A stretch of 64,000 bases of DNA from Ailanthus altissimus (Eukaryota; Streptophyta; Magnoliopsida; Sapindales; Simaroubaceae), in assembly GCA_946807835.1 (NCBI GenBank), contig OX327691.1, forward strand, positions 14,187,688-14,251,687. Direction: 5' to 3'. Shown here one piece after another: positions 62,200-64,000 of the stretch. Position 1 is the first letter of the stretch, and every line of letters begins with the position of its first letter. Under the pieces are notes generated by a model that saw nothing but the letters and a program-made list of their open reading frames with translations, had not been told where the DNA came from and did no database searches. The position numbers and the translations under genes were made by a program.

Positions 62200-62487
62200 A
62201 ACCAATTTGAAACACTGAAATCTCGAAGCTTTCTTGGATGTCTTTCCATTTCTTCTCTGGGTCTTGACCCACTCTTCCTTCCCTATCACAGTGGTGGGAT
62301 CTTCTTTTTCACTTTACAAGAATAAAACATGAAGAAACCTTTAAAAAAAGTAAAAAGAATTAAGATATTCATAAATCTCTTTAAAAATACAATCTATTTC
62401 AAAAAAGGCATTATATTAGACAAAATATTTTTGATTATTTGTTTTGCATCCAATTCATTTATAATCGAATCAAGATTTAAAGCATGA

Positions 62488-62635
62488 AGGGGTGGATAAT
62501 TTCAGGTTCGGGTCGAGTTCGAGAATTCTCAACTCCTATCTGAATTCGATCGGGATGCTGAATTTGCATATAATCGAACCCATTCCTGACCTGAAATTTT
62601 AGGACGAGTTGGGTTTAGGAATAATGCCCACCCCT
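62488..62635. mobile_element. 148-bp hAT-like MITE
   Basis: Left end AAGGGGTGGATAATTTCAGG and right end, reverse complemented, TAGGGGTGGGCATTATTCC form terminal inverted repeats. Subterminal words ggttcgggtcgag and, inverted, aactcgtcc are typical of plant hAT MITEs. The target duplication is unclear (atgaa on both sides). It abuts the LINE fragment. Confidence 0.55.
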
Positions 62636-62990
62636 ATGAAGAATCATCAAATCTTTAAAAAACACCATCACTTCTGTAATCAGAATAGAGAATAGACCAT
62701 CATACTTCGCAATTCTTGATAACACCACAACCCCCAAATAGTCACGAGCTACAAAACCAAATCCTGTAACACAACGAAGAGTATCCACTGCTGCATCAGA
62801 ATTAATCTTTATACATCCCAAAGGCAGTGGTAACCAACGGTGTCTTAGTGTGGATTTGGTGGGGTGGTTTATGACCGCTTATTCAAAAATCCTCTCAAAA
62901 ATTCTCAACCTAACCACATACTCCCTCAACATCCACTATTCTATTACCATTAGTCCACTGGTTTCTCACATACAAAATACGCCATAATTG
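62636..62990 (-). mobile_element. LINE RNase H-domain fragment
   Basis: Minus-strand translation contains PLGCIKINSDAAVDTL followed by TGFGFVARDYLGVVV. This is the plant non-LTR retrotransposon RNase H-like pattern (P.G.IK.N.DAA ... G.GFV.RD..G). A preceding segment (WRILYVRNQWTNG) fits the linker seen in such proteins. Frames are interrupted and no other LINE domain is present. Confidence 0.75.
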
Positions 62991-62999
62991 TAGTAACCA

Positions 63000-64000
63000 G
63001 TATCCACGACTGGTAAGAATAAGTATTTATATATGTATAAATATACGTATTTTATTTGTATGTTGGTGATACTTGATTTATATATTGTTATTAGTAGTGT
63101 TTGTATAGGTTAAGGTGATACTATTAGCATTGGGTTTAATTGCAAGACTTTAGATTTATTTTAGGGACCAAATTATAATACTTTGAAAGTTTTGGGGGTA
63201 AATTTATAAATACCAAAAAATTAGCCACTTAGTATAAAAATACACTTTTAAAACCCTAATTCTCTCATTTTGGTCGAGCTACCTCTTTTAGAGAGAGAGA
63301 AGAGAGAAAAGAGGGGAGAGAAAGAGAAGAAGGAGAAAAAAAAGAAGAAGAAATTGGAATTTTGGATTTTAAGAGGTATATCACAACTATTTCTCAATTT
63401 ATTGGTGTTAGTTATGTTAATTTATTTAAGTTTTGATTTCTGGAAATATGTATAATTGAGGATTTGATGTGTATTTCGTATGATATTTTGAGAATTGATG
63501 ATGATCTATAAGATAGTTTGATAAATCATGATGGATTGTAGAATTTCTGCTTGATAGTCTCTTGATCCAAGAATTTTATAAATTGTTGTGATTTGATTCT
63601 GGTTTTGAATTTTGAGTATATGAAATTAAACATGTTTAGTATCATCTGAGACTTTGAATCGATTCAAAATTCCAGAAATTGAATTTGTTGTGAATTTACC
63701 AAAATGACCCTGAAATTCTAGAAATTTCCTATGTGAACAGTATAATACAGTGACGAACAATGTTTGTCCTACTGAATGATCTTAAAAAATTATGAATTTG
63801 TGGAATATGATAAGTTTATATGTCTAATATGATATACTCAGAATTGAGAATTTAGATCAATGTGGTTGAAATGTTATGATTTTCTAAAGTATATCCGCTC
63901 ATTACAGTATTTGATTAACAGATTTTTAAAGCTATGGAATAAAATAGTTTTAAAATATTTTTGGCAGTGATTTGGAAGTGAAATATTTATCATGGACTGA
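63000..64000. other. Right end: A-rich/GA-rich sequence, possibly part of a repeat
   Basis: No gene recognised. A purine-rich run at about 63282-63352 (GAGA and AAGAAG blocks) follows an aaaaccctaattctctc phrase, as in transcript leaders or LTRs. The window ends before this can be resolved. Confidence 0.3.

Overview
This is a window of plant nuclear DNA, almost certainly from a eudicot and probably a rosid. It is AT-rich, has many short exons with GT...AG introns, carries Ty1/copia, LINE, hAT-like and Mutator-like debris, and encodes three plant gene families that can be read exon by exon: a TCHQD-type glutathione S-transferase, the histone methyltransferase ASHH2 (SDG8/EFS), and PISTILLATA (PI) class-B MADS-box genes. 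The protein sequences look rosid-like, but I cannot name the species.

Layout. 1-5.2 kb: gene-free AT-rich DNA. 5.4-7.44 kb (+): TCHQD GST, two coding exons (267 aa) and a 5'UTR intron. 8.67-13.67 kb (-): an old, inactivated copia element with both LTRs, primer-binding site, polypurine tract and a degenerate target-site duplication. 15.1-34.0 kb (-): ASHH2, 17 coding exons whose lengths and phases all fit (CDS 7392 nt, 2463 aa). 34.3-43.0 kb: gene-free DNA with a large asymmetric foldback element, a LINE 3' end, and a segmental duplication in which one copy carries a small Mutator-like MITE and the other preserves the empty site. 43.0-61.2 kb (-): a head-to-tail array of four PI units. In transcription order these are a remnant (59.3-60.5 kb), an intact gene (54.4-57.5 kb, 219 aa), a pseudogene (51.4-52.9 kb) and an intact gene (43.0-46.2 kb, 223 aa). 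Between pseudogene and intact gene lie a foldback MITE and a 1.24-kb tandem duplication ending in a solo LTR. 61.2-64 kb: an unrecognised 100-codon ORF, a hAT-like MITE, a LINE RNase H fragment, and what may be the start of another repeat.

How the genes work. ASHH2 is a nuclear H3K36 methyltransferase with CW, AWS, SET and post-SET domains. The PI proteins are class-B floral MADS factors expected to dimerise with AP3-type partners for petal and stamen identity. The GST is a single-copy TCHQD-class protein. Nothing suggests the three are co-regulated.

Most notable is the PI array. Comparing the four units with each other exposes non-coding blocks retained in introns and promoters, TE insertions with recognisable empty sites, and an apparently conserved GC-AG intron in both intact copies.
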